A stretch of DNA of 64,000 nt, taken from positions 868,001-932,000 of the forward strand of contig NZ_UWNY01000001.1 in NCBI RefSeq assembly GCF_900604285.1. The letters run 5' to 3'. The DNA is from Varibaculum vaginae. GTDB lineage: Bacteria > Actinomycetota > Actinomycetes > Actinomycetales > Actinomycetaceae. Both the position numbers and the translations under genes were made by a program. Below, one piece after another: positions 35,277 through 42,763 of this stretch; position 1 is the first letter of the stretch; each line of letters begins with the position of its first letter. A model generated the notes under the pieces. The model was given only the letters and a program-made list of their open reading frames with translations. It ran no database searches and was not told the DNA's origin.

Positions 35277-35813
35277 CTAGCGCAGAGGGCGCACCGGGGT
35301 GCCCTCGAAAGGCAAAAGTAAGCGTCGCAACAGTCCAGAAAGTGTCGCGCGCTCGTCCTCGTCCAGAGGAGAAACTAACTCTGATTCTCGTTGCAGAAGT
35401 TCTTTGAGAGCCGCATCCACTCGGGTGACTCCTTTGTCAGTAAGGGTCACCAGCACTGCGCGACGATCGTGGGGGGAGGGTGTGCGTTTGACCAGTCCCT
35501 TCTTTTCCAGACGATCGATGCGGTTGGTCATGGTGCCGGAGGAAACCAGTAGTTCCTGGAGGAGAGTACCGGGGGTTAAAGAATAGGGGGCGGCGGCGCG
35601 GCGTAATACCGAAAGCACATCGAATTCCCAAGGTTCCATTCCTTGAGCGCTGAATGCTGCTTTACGCGCTAAATCTAGGTGGCGAGCCAGGCGTGCGACT
35701 CGGGAATAAACCTCCATAGGAGAAACGTCAAGATCTGGGCGTTCGATCTGCCAGGCAAGAATGATGCGATCAACTTCATCAGTAGCGTCAGAGGAAATAT
35801 TCTGTGGAATCAC
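35277..35813 (-). CDS. MarR family transcriptional regulator
   Basis: A 178-residue winged-helix regulator: EFDVLSVLRRAAAPYSLTPG, the recognition segment LLVSSGTMTNRIDRLEKKGL, and the wing VKRTPSPHDRRAVLVTLTDK. It probably acts as a dimeric repressor that responds to small aromatic ligands, as usual for MarR; the target is not evident. It stands alone, converging with the ABC-F gene. The GTG at 35813 fits a leaderless start. Confidence 0.9.
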   Translation of the reverse strand: MIPQNISSDATDEVDRIILAWQIERPDLDVSPMEVYSRVARLARHLDLARKAAFSAQGMEPWEFDVLSVLRRAAAPYSLTPGTLLQELLVSSGTMTNRIDRLEKKGLVKRTPSPHDRRAVLVTLTDKGVTRVDAALKELLQRESELVSPLDEDERATLSGLLRRLLLPFEGTPVRPLR

Positions 35814-35826
35814 AAGGCAAAGTTTA
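35811..35826 (-). promoter_or_regulatory. Leaderless promoter -10 (TAAACT) of the marR-type gene
   Basis: On the minus strand TAAACT (35826 to 35821) is seven bases before GTG 35813. No Shine-Dalgarno is present. Confidence 0.45.
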
Positions 35827-36111
35827 CTTGAAGTCGAGACATCGGTCTATGTCAGATGGCCATGAAGAGCATCACGAAGTTAGGTACACCTAAAATATGG
35901 ATCTGGCCACAGAAAATTGGAGTTGGCCGCACATTTTCAGGTTCTTTCTCTTTGCGTGACAACCCCCGCTGGCATTTGCTTTTGCCTATACCGTGGAATT
36001 ATTCCCTACAACCACGCTTGAATTAGGTATCGGTGATTTGAGTAAGAAAAACCGTAAAAGAAGGAACACGGTTTTAGGAAAGTTTTTCGGATGTGTAAGA
36101 TGGAGGGGTAT
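35827..36111. other. Intergenic region before tRNA-Gln, no gene seen
   Basis: This holds the promoter of the minus-strand MarR gene and, at its right end, that of the tRNA. TAAGAT at 36096-36101 is a good -10 box 11 bases before the tRNA. The open frame across it reads into the tRNA and is not credible as a gene. Confidence 0.5.
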
Positions 36112-36183
36112 TCCGCCCTGGTGTATAGGTAACACGCGGGCTTTTGGTGCCTTGAGAGCCGGGTTCGAATCCTGGGGGCGGAA
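36112..36183 (+). tRNA. tRNA-Gln (anticodon TTG)
   Basis: A complete cloverleaf. Acceptor TCCGCCC (36112-36118) pairs with GGGCGGA (36176-36182), the T arm is CCGGG-TTCGAAT-CCTGG, and the anticodon loop TTTTGGT (36142-36148) gives anticodon TTG at 36144-36146. The D stem is the short GTG/CAC found in actinobacterial tRNA-Gln. CCA is not encoded. The anticodon stem CGGGC/GCCTT has a C-T mismatch at its base and a G-T pair beside it. It precedes glmU, as in other actinobacteria. Confidence 0.92.
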
Positions 36184-36237
36184 CTGGCAGTTAAGTGCCT
36201 ATTCTTTCCAATCCGGCTACCTACAAGGGGTCAAATC

Positions 36238-37257
36238 GTGGAAAACGCGCCCGCTGCAGCGATTATCTTAGCTGCTGGTAAAGGCACTCGTATGAAATCC
36301 GCCCACCCCAAAGTTCTGCATCCCTTGGCGGGTAAAGCGCTGTTAGGACACGCCCTTGACGCCGTTACTGCCCTCAATCCGAAGGCGCTGTGTGTAGTTA
36401 TCCGGCATGAACGCGAAGCAGTCGCACAGTATGTAAATAGTTACTGCCCACAAGCGATATTAGCGGATCAAGATGAAATCCCGGGAACCGGAAGGGCGGT
36501 GCAGTGCGCCCTCCAAAAACTAGGTGAGCAAGGTCAGCTGAATGGAACCGTAGTTATTACCTCAGGAGACGTTCCGCTACTAGAAAGTGCCACCCTAGAA
36601 AACCTGCTGGAAACCCAGCAGCAGACCGGTAATCAGGTAACAATATTGACTACTTTGGTGCCCGATCCCACTGGTTACGGACGGATAATCCGTTCCGAAA
36701 CTGGCGCGGTTACCGCTATTGTCGAAGATCGTGACTGCCAAGAGTCACAACGACAAATTCGAGAAATTAACGCCGGAATCTATGCATTTGATGCCGAATT
36801 TCTTACCCACGCCCTTTCTGGTCTTGGCACTGATAATGATCAGGGCGAGGTCTATCTGACTGACACTATCGCCTTGGCCGCCGCTAACGGGCGTGCGGGA
36901 ACCTATCTGCTTGCTGACTATATACAGGCAGAGGGATGCAATGACCGGGTACAGCTCGCGGGACTGCACCGCGAACACAATCGGCGGATTCTCAACCAAC
37001 TAATGCGGGATGGGGTTAGCATTATCGATCCCGAAACTACTTGGATTGAAAAGAGCGTTACTATCGCTCCCGACGCCGTGATTTTGCCAGGGTGCGATTT
37101 GCATGGCAATACCGCAATTGGTAGCGGAGCCGAGGTCGGTCCCTTCACTTCCCTGACCGATGTAAAGGTAGGGGAGGGCGCTCGGGTGCGGCGCTGTGAT
37201 TTGCGGGCAGTAAATCTGGCTAGGGGCTCTAATCATTGTTGCGAAACCAACCTGTAG
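36238..37257 (+). CDS. glmU: GlmU uridyltransferase lacking the acetyltransferase domain
   Basis: A 339-residue protein; full GlmU is about 450-490. The pyrophosphorylase domain is complete: LAAGKGTRMKS, GTGRAVQCA, TSGDVPLL, GYGRIIR, EINAGIYAFD and NDQGEVYLTD. It should convert UTP and GlcNAc-1-phosphate to UDP-GlcNAc for the cell wall. The left-handed beta-helix that acetylates glucosamine-1-phosphate begins (TIAPDAVILPGCDLHGNTAI) but stops after about three coils. The last 15 residues (NLARGSNHCCETNL) do not resemble the family, and the catalytic His and acetyl-CoA residues are missing. Only 70 bases separate it from prs, so the lost part is not hidden in another frame. GTG start with AAGGGG seven bases upstream. 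Confidence 0.88.
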   Translation: MENAPAAAIILAAGKGTRMKSAHPKVLHPLAGKALLGHALDAVTALNPKALCVVIRHEREAVAQYVNSYCPQAILADQDEIPGTGRAVQCALQKLGEQGQLNGTVVITSGDVPLLESATLENLLETQQQTGNQVTILTTLVPDPTGYGRIIRSETGAVTAIVEDRDCQESQRQIREINAGIYAFDAEFLTHALSGLGTDNDQGEVYLTDTIALAAANGRAGTYLLADYIQAEGCNDRVQLAGLHREHNRRILNQLMRDGVSIIDPETTWIEKSVTIAPDAVILPGCDLHGNTAIGSGAEVGPFTSLTDVKVGEGARVRRCDLRAVNLARGSNHCCETNL

Positions 37258-37327
37258 GGCACTTCATGACTTGTAGAATCAAAATATCGGCATGGCGAAT
37301 CTGGCCAAAAATGAAAGGTAACACGCA

Positions 37328-38305
37328 ATGACGGGGATTAAATCTGCAGGGCAAAAGCATCTTCTTATTGTGCCGGGGCGCGCATACCCCGAGCTCGCAC
37401 AGGGAATCGCCGAGGAACTACACACCGAGGTGCTACCCACGGTCGCCTATGATTTTGCTAATGGCGAGATATACGTGCGGTTTTCTGAGTCTGTGCGCGG
37501 GGCGGACTGCTATGTAGTGCAATCCCATACCGCTCCTCTAAATAAATGGGTAATGGAACAAATGATTATGGTTGATGCCCTCAAGCGAGCATCGGCAGCT
37601 CGAATCACCGTAGTTGCTCCTTTCTTCCCTTATGCGCGTCAGGACAAGAAACACCAAGGGCGCGAACCGATTTCTGCACGTCTAATCGCGGATTTATTTA
37701 AAACCGCTGGTGCTGACCGATTGATGAGTGTGGATTTGCATGCGGCTCAAGAACAAGGATTCTTTGATGGCCCCTGGGATCACCTCTATGCGCAGCCGGT
37801 TCTGATTGACTATGTAAAAAGGCGGGTTGATCAGAGTAATCTTACGATTGTTTCCCCTGATGCTGGTCGTATCCGGGTGGCCGAGAAATGGGCTAACAAG
37901 CTTGGGGGCTGTGAGCTAGCGTTCGTACACAAGACTCGGGACACCACTCGTCCTAACGTGGCGGTTGCTCACCGGGTAGTAGGTACGGTTGAAGGGCGTA
38001 CATGCGTACTGGTTGACGACTTGATTGATACCGGTGGCACCATCGCAGAAGCGGTGAAAGTGCTGCTGCATTCAGGTGCGAAAGATGTGATTGTGGCGGC
38101 CACTCACGGGGTACTTTCTCCGCCCGCTGCCGAACGTCTCTCTACCTGTGGGGCACGCGAAATCATCGTTACCGACACCTTGCCGATTTCCGCGGATAAA
38201 CGTTTCCCGCAGTTGACGGTACTGCCGATTGCACCTTTACTAGCCAGCGCGATTCGTACCGTATTCGATGATGGCTCTGTGACTGCTCTCTTCGATCAAG
38301 ATTAG
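37328..38305 (+). CDS. prs: Ribose-phosphate pyrophosphokinase
   Basis: A 325-residue PRPP synthase that makes PRPP from ribose-5-phosphate and ATP for nucleotide, His, Trp and NAD synthesis. Signatures are FANGEIYVRFSESVRGADCY, FPYARQDKKHQGREPISARL, the metal-binding SVDLHAAQEQGFFDGPWDHL, SPDAGRIRVAEKWA and the PRPP loop VLVDDLIDTGGTI. ATG 37328 has AAAGG eight bases upstream. The glmU-prs-rplY-pth order is standard in actinobacteria. Confidence 0.96.
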   Translation: MTGIKSAGQKHLLIVPGRAYPELAQGIAEELHTEVLPTVAYDFANGEIYVRFSESVRGADCYVVQSHTAPLNKWVMEQMIMVDALKRASAARITVVAPFFPYARQDKKHQGREPISARLIADLFKTAGADRLMSVDLHAAQEQGFFDGPWDHLYAQPVLIDYVKRRVDQSNLTIVSPDAGRIRVAEKWANKLGGCELAFVHKTRDTTRPNVAVAHRVVGTVEGRTCVLVDDLIDTGGTIAEAVKVLLHSGAKDVIVAATHGVLSPPAAERLSTCGAREIIVTDTLPISADKRFPQLTVLPIAPLLASAIRTVFDDGSVTALFDQD

Positions 38306-38357
38306 GGAAGACTGCCGAAACTAAATGTGAGTTGCCAAACCTTTTCGGCCTTCTGGT

Positions 38358-38386
38358 TTTACCTGGCCGGATCGGAACTATATTCT
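38358..38386 (+). promoter_or_regulatory. Promoter of rplY (TTTACC-N17-TATTCT)
   Basis: TTTACC at 38358-38363 and TATTCT at 38381-38386 are separated by 17 bases; TATATT at 38379 is an overlapping alternative. Transcription would start near 38393, giving a leader of about 108 bases. Confidence 0.5.
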
Positions 38387-38400
38387 AAAGTCAGGTTGCC

Positions 38401-38460
38401 TCGGCGAGGGCGCATTTGCGCCGTTATCGACGTGGCCGTGGGAAAATCCACGTCCTCCGG
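38401..38460 (+). promoter_or_regulatory. Structured 5' leader of rplY with two hairpins
   Basis: Hairpin 1 is GGCGC-ATTT-GCGCC near 38409-38422. Hairpin 2 has a 7-bp stem GACGTGG (38429-38435) with CCACGTC (38448-38454) and a 12-base loop. L25/CTC binds 5S rRNA, and a leader that imitates the binding site would allow autoregulation; that role is inferred, not shown. Confidence 0.45.
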
Positions 38461-38500
38461 GGTTCCGTAAATATCCATAATCCTAAGGAGGAAAATTAAC

Positions 38501-39124
38501 ATGGCAGCAGAACTTTCTGCGCAATTACGCAGTGAAACCGGTAAAGGTGCAGCACGTCGGGCACGTAGGGCAGGGCTGATTCCGGCAGTCCTCTACGGTC
38601 ACACCGTAGAAGAAAACCTGAACCTGAACCTGCCGGGGCACGACACTTTCCTGATTGTGAAAGACAACCCGAACGCGATTATTAACCTGGACGTGGAGGG
38701 GGAAAAGCATCTGGTACTACTAAAAGAAATCCAGCGTCACCCGGTGCGTCGCGATATCTTGCATATCGATTTATTAGCGGTTAGCCGCGACGAGAAGGTG
38801 GAAGTGGAAGTACCGGTTTCGGTGGTCGGCGAATCTGCTCCTGGTACTGTGGTCAACTTGGAGATCTTCGACTTGCCGGTGCAGGTATCTCCCTTGGAAA
38901 TCCCCGAAGAAATCGTTATCAACGTTGAAGGTTGGGAAGAAGGCCGAGTACTGCGTGCTAGCGAACTAGAACTACCTGCAGGGGTAGTTACCACTTTGGA
39001 AGACGAACACGACGTTCTCTCAATTACTTTGCCGGAGGAAATGCCGGAAGAGCCTGCTGCTGAAGAGGCAGAACAGGGCGAAGATGCTTCCCAGGCCGAA
39101 ACTAAGGAAACTTCAGAAGAATAA
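38501..39124 (+). CDS. rplY: 50S ribosomal protein L25 / general stress protein CTC
   Basis: A 207-residue long-form L25 (CTC type). The N-terminal 5S-rRNA-binding domain shows ELSAQLRSETGKGAARRARR, AVLYGH and HPVRRDILHIDLLAV. The C-terminal TL5-type domain is followed by an acidic Glu/Ala tail of about 25 residues (PEEPAAEEAEQGEDASQAE). It sits on the 50S central protuberance. ATG 38501 has the perfect TAAGGAGG upstream, consistent with high expression, and a long leader precedes it. Confidence 0.95.
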   Translation: MAAELSAQLRSETGKGAARRARRAGLIPAVLYGHTVEENLNLNLPGHDTFLIVKDNPNAIINLDVEGEKHLVLLKEIQRHPVRRDILHIDLLAVSRDEKVEVEVPVSVVGESAPGTVVNLEIFDLPVQVSPLEIPEEIVINVEGWEEGRVLRASELELPAGVVTTLEDEHDVLSITLPEEMPEEPAAEEAEQGEDASQAETKETSEE

Positions 39125-39137
39125 CCACTGGTTATAC

Positions 39138-39169
39138 TTTTCGGGGAGGGTTAAACACCCTCCCCGAAA
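39138..39169 (+). terminator. Hairpin between rplY and pth
   Basis: TTTCGGGGAGGGT and ACCCTCCCCGAAA form a 13-bp stem with a five-base loop, 14 bases after the rplY stop. The T-run is poor (ATTAATT), so it may only reduce read-through into pth. Confidence 0.65.
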
Positions 39170-39204
39170 TTAATTAGGCTGGAAACTATTTAGAGAGGTC
39201 AAAC

Positions 39205-39801
39205 GTGGCAGAATCCTGGCTGGTGATTGGACTGGGAAATCCGGGTGAAAAATATGCTGGTACCCGTCATAACGCTGGTCACCTGGTGGTTTCATATCTG
39301 GCACAAACCCAAGGTGAGCGTCTCCGACGCCATAAAACTGGCAGTCAGGTAGCTACTTTGCATCTGGGAATGCCAGGAGAACAGAATTCACCTGTGCAGC
39401 TGGCAATCTTAGATTCCTTTATGAACACTTCCGGGATTCCCACGGCAAAACTGGTGAAGTTTTTTGGAATTGATCCGGCTCAGCGGTTACTAGTAATTCA
39501 TGATGATCTGGACTTACCGGCCTTTGATTTGCGTCTCAAACGGGGAGGAGGCGAAGGGGGGCATAATGGTTTGCGTTCTATAAGCCAGAGTTTAGGAACT
39601 AAGGATTATGCTCGCTTGCGGATCGGGATCGGAAGGCCGCATCCGTGGCAAGACCCCGCTGATTACGTGCTTTCGCGCTTTCCCCGAGGGCAGCAAGCAG
39701 CCCTTGAAGATGCTCTAGAACGCGCCTGTGAAGCTGTAAGTGAAGTAATAACTGCGGGATTTACTCGCGCTCAACAGCGTCTAAACACTCACGCAAGTTA
39801 G
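39205..39801 (+). CDS. pth: Peptidyl-tRNA hydrolase
   Basis: A 198-residue enzyme of usual length that recycles peptidyl-tRNAs released from stalled ribosomes. Conserved segments are VIGLGNPGEKYAGTRHNAGH with the catalytic His, SFMNTSGIPTAKL, VIHDDLDLP with its Asp, and RGGGEGGHNGLRSISQSLGT. GTG 39205 is preceded by GAGAGG. It follows rplY in the standard order. Confidence 0.96.
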   Translation: MAESWLVIGLGNPGEKYAGTRHNAGHLVVSYLAQTQGERLRRHKTGSQVATLHLGMPGEQNSPVQLAILDSFMNTSGIPTAKLVKFFGIDPAQRLLVIHDDLDLPAFDLRLKRGGGEGGHNGLRSISQSLGTKDYARLRIGIGRPHPWQDPADYVLSRFPRGQQAALEDALERACEAVSEVITAGFTRAQQRLNTHAS

Positions 39802-39831
39802 GGTTTTAGGTGGCTAGGAATTGATTCAACC

Positions 39832-40920
39832 TTAGACTCTAACTTTGGCGTCCTTCGCGCTTAACCCCGGTAGGTTGTCCGCGTTTTGTCCTAGCGCTCC
39901 GCGCAAGTCCTGGAGACTGCTCAAGGTGGAGGCAATCAAGGCTGTTTGGGTATCAGGGACCACAGTCAGTAAATTCATCTGTACTTGAGAGGCGACTTTT
40001 AGCCCCTCGGCTACAGCTTGTTGATCATTTCCGTTTAGATTTGCAAAGGGCTGATAAACCGCTTCCCGTGGATCGGTCCCCAATTGGGTAACCAGCTCTT
40101 GTAGCTGTCGGCGTAACAGGGGAGTAATCTCATCGGAAACTAACTGCTTTAGCTGGTCGTCGCGGCCTTGTGCCACATTTTTTTCAATGTTGTATCGCAG
40201 GGCGTCTAGCTGTCTAATCCCTTTGTTAAGTTCGTTTTTTTGCTGGTTAGTAAGAGGGATTTTTTCCTTTTTTTCTTTGTGATTTTCATCCGTTTTATCG
40301 GGACGCCACTTGCCGTCTTGGTAGCGCCAGGCGGAAAGGGGGCTCGGATTAGCAGAGGGAAAAGTAAGCGAAGCGGCGTGCGCAATCTGTTTATTTTCTC
40401 GCTCCATCGCTACTCCGGTAGCCACCAGTATCTTCGCGAGAGCAGTCGTTTGGTTTAACTGCTCGACGGCTTCTGCATCGCCCTGGGAAGGTTCTTGACT
40501 CTCTCTGACCAGGGTGGCCAAAGTTAATCCATCGTTGAAGATATTTTTCTGGCAATCAGCCAGTTTTTGTATCAGAGCTTCACCATTTCCTGGAATCCGA
40601 TAGGACTGCGGTTCCGGAAGGTTCTCTGCTTTTTCTTTCCCGGCTATTTTTACCTGGGGGCTAAGCCAACGTGGACCTAGGACTTTACTGCGTGCCTCAA
40701 AATTATTTTTAAACGCCAAGAGGTCAGGGTTGCCGGCAAATACTTGCTCGATACCCGCTCCAATTGCCTCTTGACAGGCGCTGGCGCGGTAGCGCGCTAC
40801 TTGCGTTTGATCCGCGAGTGCTCCCTCTCCGTTACCATCGTCTATTCGAACCCCACATCCGGACAGACTCAGGGATATAGTTAGCGCTAAAGTAAGGGGA
40901 AAAATCCAAGTTTTCTTCAT
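39832..40920 (-). CDS. Putative lipoprotein, unknown function
   Basis: A protein of about 362 residues with a lipoprotein signal: MKKTWIFPLTLALTISLSLS followed by GC, giving lipidation of Cys22. The mature part is mostly helical and rich in Gln, Leu and Ala, with two homologous-looking helical halves separated by a polar linker (PDKTDENHKEKKEKIPL). In mycobacteria a ferritin-like DUF4439 gene is divergent from rimP at this place, so a distant relation is possible but unproven. The start is uncertain: ATG 40920 gives a textbook signal, ATG 40938 adds six residues, and neither has a Shine-Dalgarno. Confidence 0.7.
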   Translation of the reverse strand: MKKTWIFPLTLALTISLSLSGCGVRIDDGNGEGALADQTQVARYRASACQEAIGAGIEQVFAGNPDLLAFKNNFEARSKVLGPRWLSPQVKIAGKEKAENLPEPQSYRIPGNGEALIQKLADCQKNIFNDGLTLATLVRESQEPSQGDAEAVEQLNQTTALAKILVATGVAMERENKQIAHAASLTFPSANPSPLSAWRYQDGKWRPDKTDENHKEKKEKIPLTNQQKNELNKGIRQLDALRYNIEKNVAQGRDDQLKQLVSDEITPLLRRQLQELVTQLGTDPREAVYQPFANLNGNDQQAVAEGLKVASQVQMNLLTVVPDTQTALIASTLSSLQDLRGALGQNADNLPGLSAKDAKVRV

Positions 40921-40981
40921 TAAAGTTAAGTTTGCCATGGGTAACATATTTTTTGAAATGAATAATTTGCGAGGGGAAGAA

Positions 40982-41446
40982 ATGGCGAAAGCAAAAACCA
41001 AACTTGAAAATGAACTCCAGGAGCTACTGACTACCGATTGCGAGTCGGCCGGTCTTTTTCTTGAGGAGGTATCTCTAAAACGTGCCGGCAAGTATACCCG
41101 TCTGGTGGTGACGGTAGATTTGCCTCGCGGCCCGGGAGCGGTGCGAGAAGATCAACTTTCCCGGGCAACCTTAGAGATTTCTCGACATCTCGATGAAGTT
41201 GACCCGATTAACGGTGCTTATAACTTGGAGGTTACTACCCCGGGGATTGAGCGTCCCTTAAAGGATGAGCGTCAGTTTTCAAGGGCGATTGGACACCGCG
41301 TCACCTTGAAGAGATGTGATGGTCGCAGCGAAGAGGGTAAACTGGTTGCTACGACAACTGAAGAAATCGAACTGGAAACTACCTCGGGGCAGTGCAGCAT
41401 TCCCCTGACAGACATCGCGCAAGCCCAGATGGTGGTGCAGTTCTAA
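40982..41446 (+). CDS. rimP: Ribosome maturation factor RimP
   Basis: A 154-residue 30S assembly factor. It contains LFLEEVSLKRAGKYTRLVVTVD, a SRATLEISRHLDE segment, and the hallmark INGAYNLEVTTPGIERPLKD. ATG 40982 has GAGGGGA upstream; upstream in-frame ATGs overlap the divergent lipoprotein promoter region and are less likely. It is the first gene of the rimP-nusA-infB-rbfA-truB-ribF translation cluster. Confidence 0.93.
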   Translation: MAKAKTKLENELQELLTTDCESAGLFLEEVSLKRAGKYTRLVVTVDLPRGPGAVREDQLSRATLEISRHLDEVDPINGAYNLEVTTPGIERPLKDERQFSRAIGHRVTLKRCDGRSEEGKLVATTTEEIELETTSGQCSIPLTDIAQAQMVVQF

Positions 41447-41463
41447 AGCTCGTAAGGAGCATC

Positions 41464-42462
41464 ATGGATATTGATATGGCCGCGTTACGTATGGTAGAAG
41501 CGGAAAAGGGTGTCAGTCTAGATACCCTGATGGCTGCTATCGAGGACGCCTTGTTAAAGGCGTACCACAATGCCCCCGGGGCGCTCGATGACGCGAGGGT
41601 AGAAGTTGATCGCAAGAACGGTCATGTAATCGTGATGGCGGCCGAGGTCGATGAAGATGGCAATAAAATTGGCGAGTTCGATGACACTCCCTCGGGTTTT
41701 GGGCGCATAGCTACCACTACTGCCCGCTCTATAATTATGCAGCGCCTACGGGAAGCCGAGGATGAACAGGTGCTGGGATCTTTCCGGGATAAGAAGGGTG
41801 AAGTTATCTCCGGGGTCATTCAGCAGAGTCGAGAAAGAGATGCGGTCGTGGTAAAAGTGGGCGAGTTCGAGGCGATTCTGCCGAAAGCTGAACAAGTTCC
41901 CGGGGAAACGTATCTTCATGGACAGTGGATTCGGGCGGTAGTAGTAAAAACTATGCTCGGCGAGAAAGGTGCGCGGATAGAGATTTCGCGTCGCCACCCC
42001 GACCTGGTGCGAGGGCTCTTTGAGCGCGAGGTTCCCGAGATTACCTCCGGAGATGTAGTTATTGAGTCCGTGGCGCGCGAAGCCGGATATCGCACCAAGA
42101 TTGCGGTGCGACCTACGCGTCCCAATATCAATGCCAAGGGCGCCTGCATCGGGCCAATGGGTAGGCGGGTGCGGGCGGTTATGAATGAGCTTAACCACGA
42201 GAAAATTGACATTATCGATTATTCTGAGGACGTGGCGACTTTTGTTGCTAATGCCCTCTCACCTGCGCGTGTTACGTCTGTCACGGTAGAACCGGCTGAA
42301 CATGTACTAGCGCATGTGGTGGTTCCCGATTTCCAATTGTCACTGGCGATTGGGAAAGAAGGGCAAAATGCGCGTTTAGCTGCTCGTTTAACTGGGGCAA
42401 AGATAGATATTCATTCGGATGTTGACCAGGAATCCGCTCCGGAGGAATCCCAAAACCTGTAG
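41464..42462 (+). CDS. nusA: Transcription elongation/termination factor NusA
   Basis: A 332-residue NusA of the short actinobacterial type without C-terminal acidic repeats. The N-terminal RNA-polymerase-binding domain (MDIDMAALRMVEAEKGVSLD), an S1 domain (GEVISGVIQQSRERDAVVVK) and two KH domains (RPTRPNINAKGACIGPMGRR and LAIGKEGQNARLAARLTGA) are visible. It modulates pausing, termination and antitermination. ATG 41464 has AAGGAGC upstream and lies 17 bases after rimP; the longer frame from 41392 lies within rimP and is not used. Confidence 0.95.
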   Translation: MDIDMAALRMVEAEKGVSLDTLMAAIEDALLKAYHNAPGALDDARVEVDRKNGHVIVMAAEVDEDGNKIGEFDDTPSGFGRIATTTARSIIMQRLREAEDEQVLGSFRDKKGEVISGVIQQSRERDAVVVKVGEFEAILPKAEQVPGETYLHGQWIRAVVVKTMLGEKGARIEISRRHPDLVRGLFEREVPEITSGDVVIESVAREAGYRTKIAVRPTRPNINAKGACIGPMGRRVRAVMNELNHEKIDIIDYSEDVATFVANALSPARVTSVTVEPAEHVLAHVVVPDFQLSLAIGKEGQNARLAARLTGAKIDIHSDVDQESAPEESQNL

Positions 42463-42763
42463 TCATGTCTTTGCGCTAGAAAGGCAGCGGCTTCGGCTTA
42501 TTTCAGCGAACGCGCTACTATAGAAGACGGAACCTAGCATTGGTTGCAATGCTTGCGCCGGTTCTGGGCTTATGCTTTGACCGGTGCTTTATTGTGAGCG
42601 GTGTGGGGACTTATTTAGTAAGGTTACCGGCATTTACACCCAGTAGATGCCCGATACAGGAAAGCAGGGTTGGAAGCTGATGGTCACCCGATGAGCAACC
42701 AGCGATGATCTGCCAATTAAACCAATAGCCTGCTCCTAGCTGGGCGGGCCAGCAAGGAGAATT
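42463..42763. other. Gap between nusA and infB where ylxR is expected; no intact gene
   Basis: Most actinobacteria carry ylxR (DUF448) here. No frame with the RTCVGCR motif is present. A 43-codon frame near 42550-42680 contains VSGVGTYLVRLPAFTPSRC, faintly like the GRGAYL region of YlxR, which might be a decayed remnant. TACTAT near 42510 could be a -10 box for infB. Confidence 0.4.

Noticed and set aside
35993-36271. 92-codon frame over the tRNA-Gln gene
   Set aside because: It runs through the tRNA and the glmU start; not a plausible protein gene.
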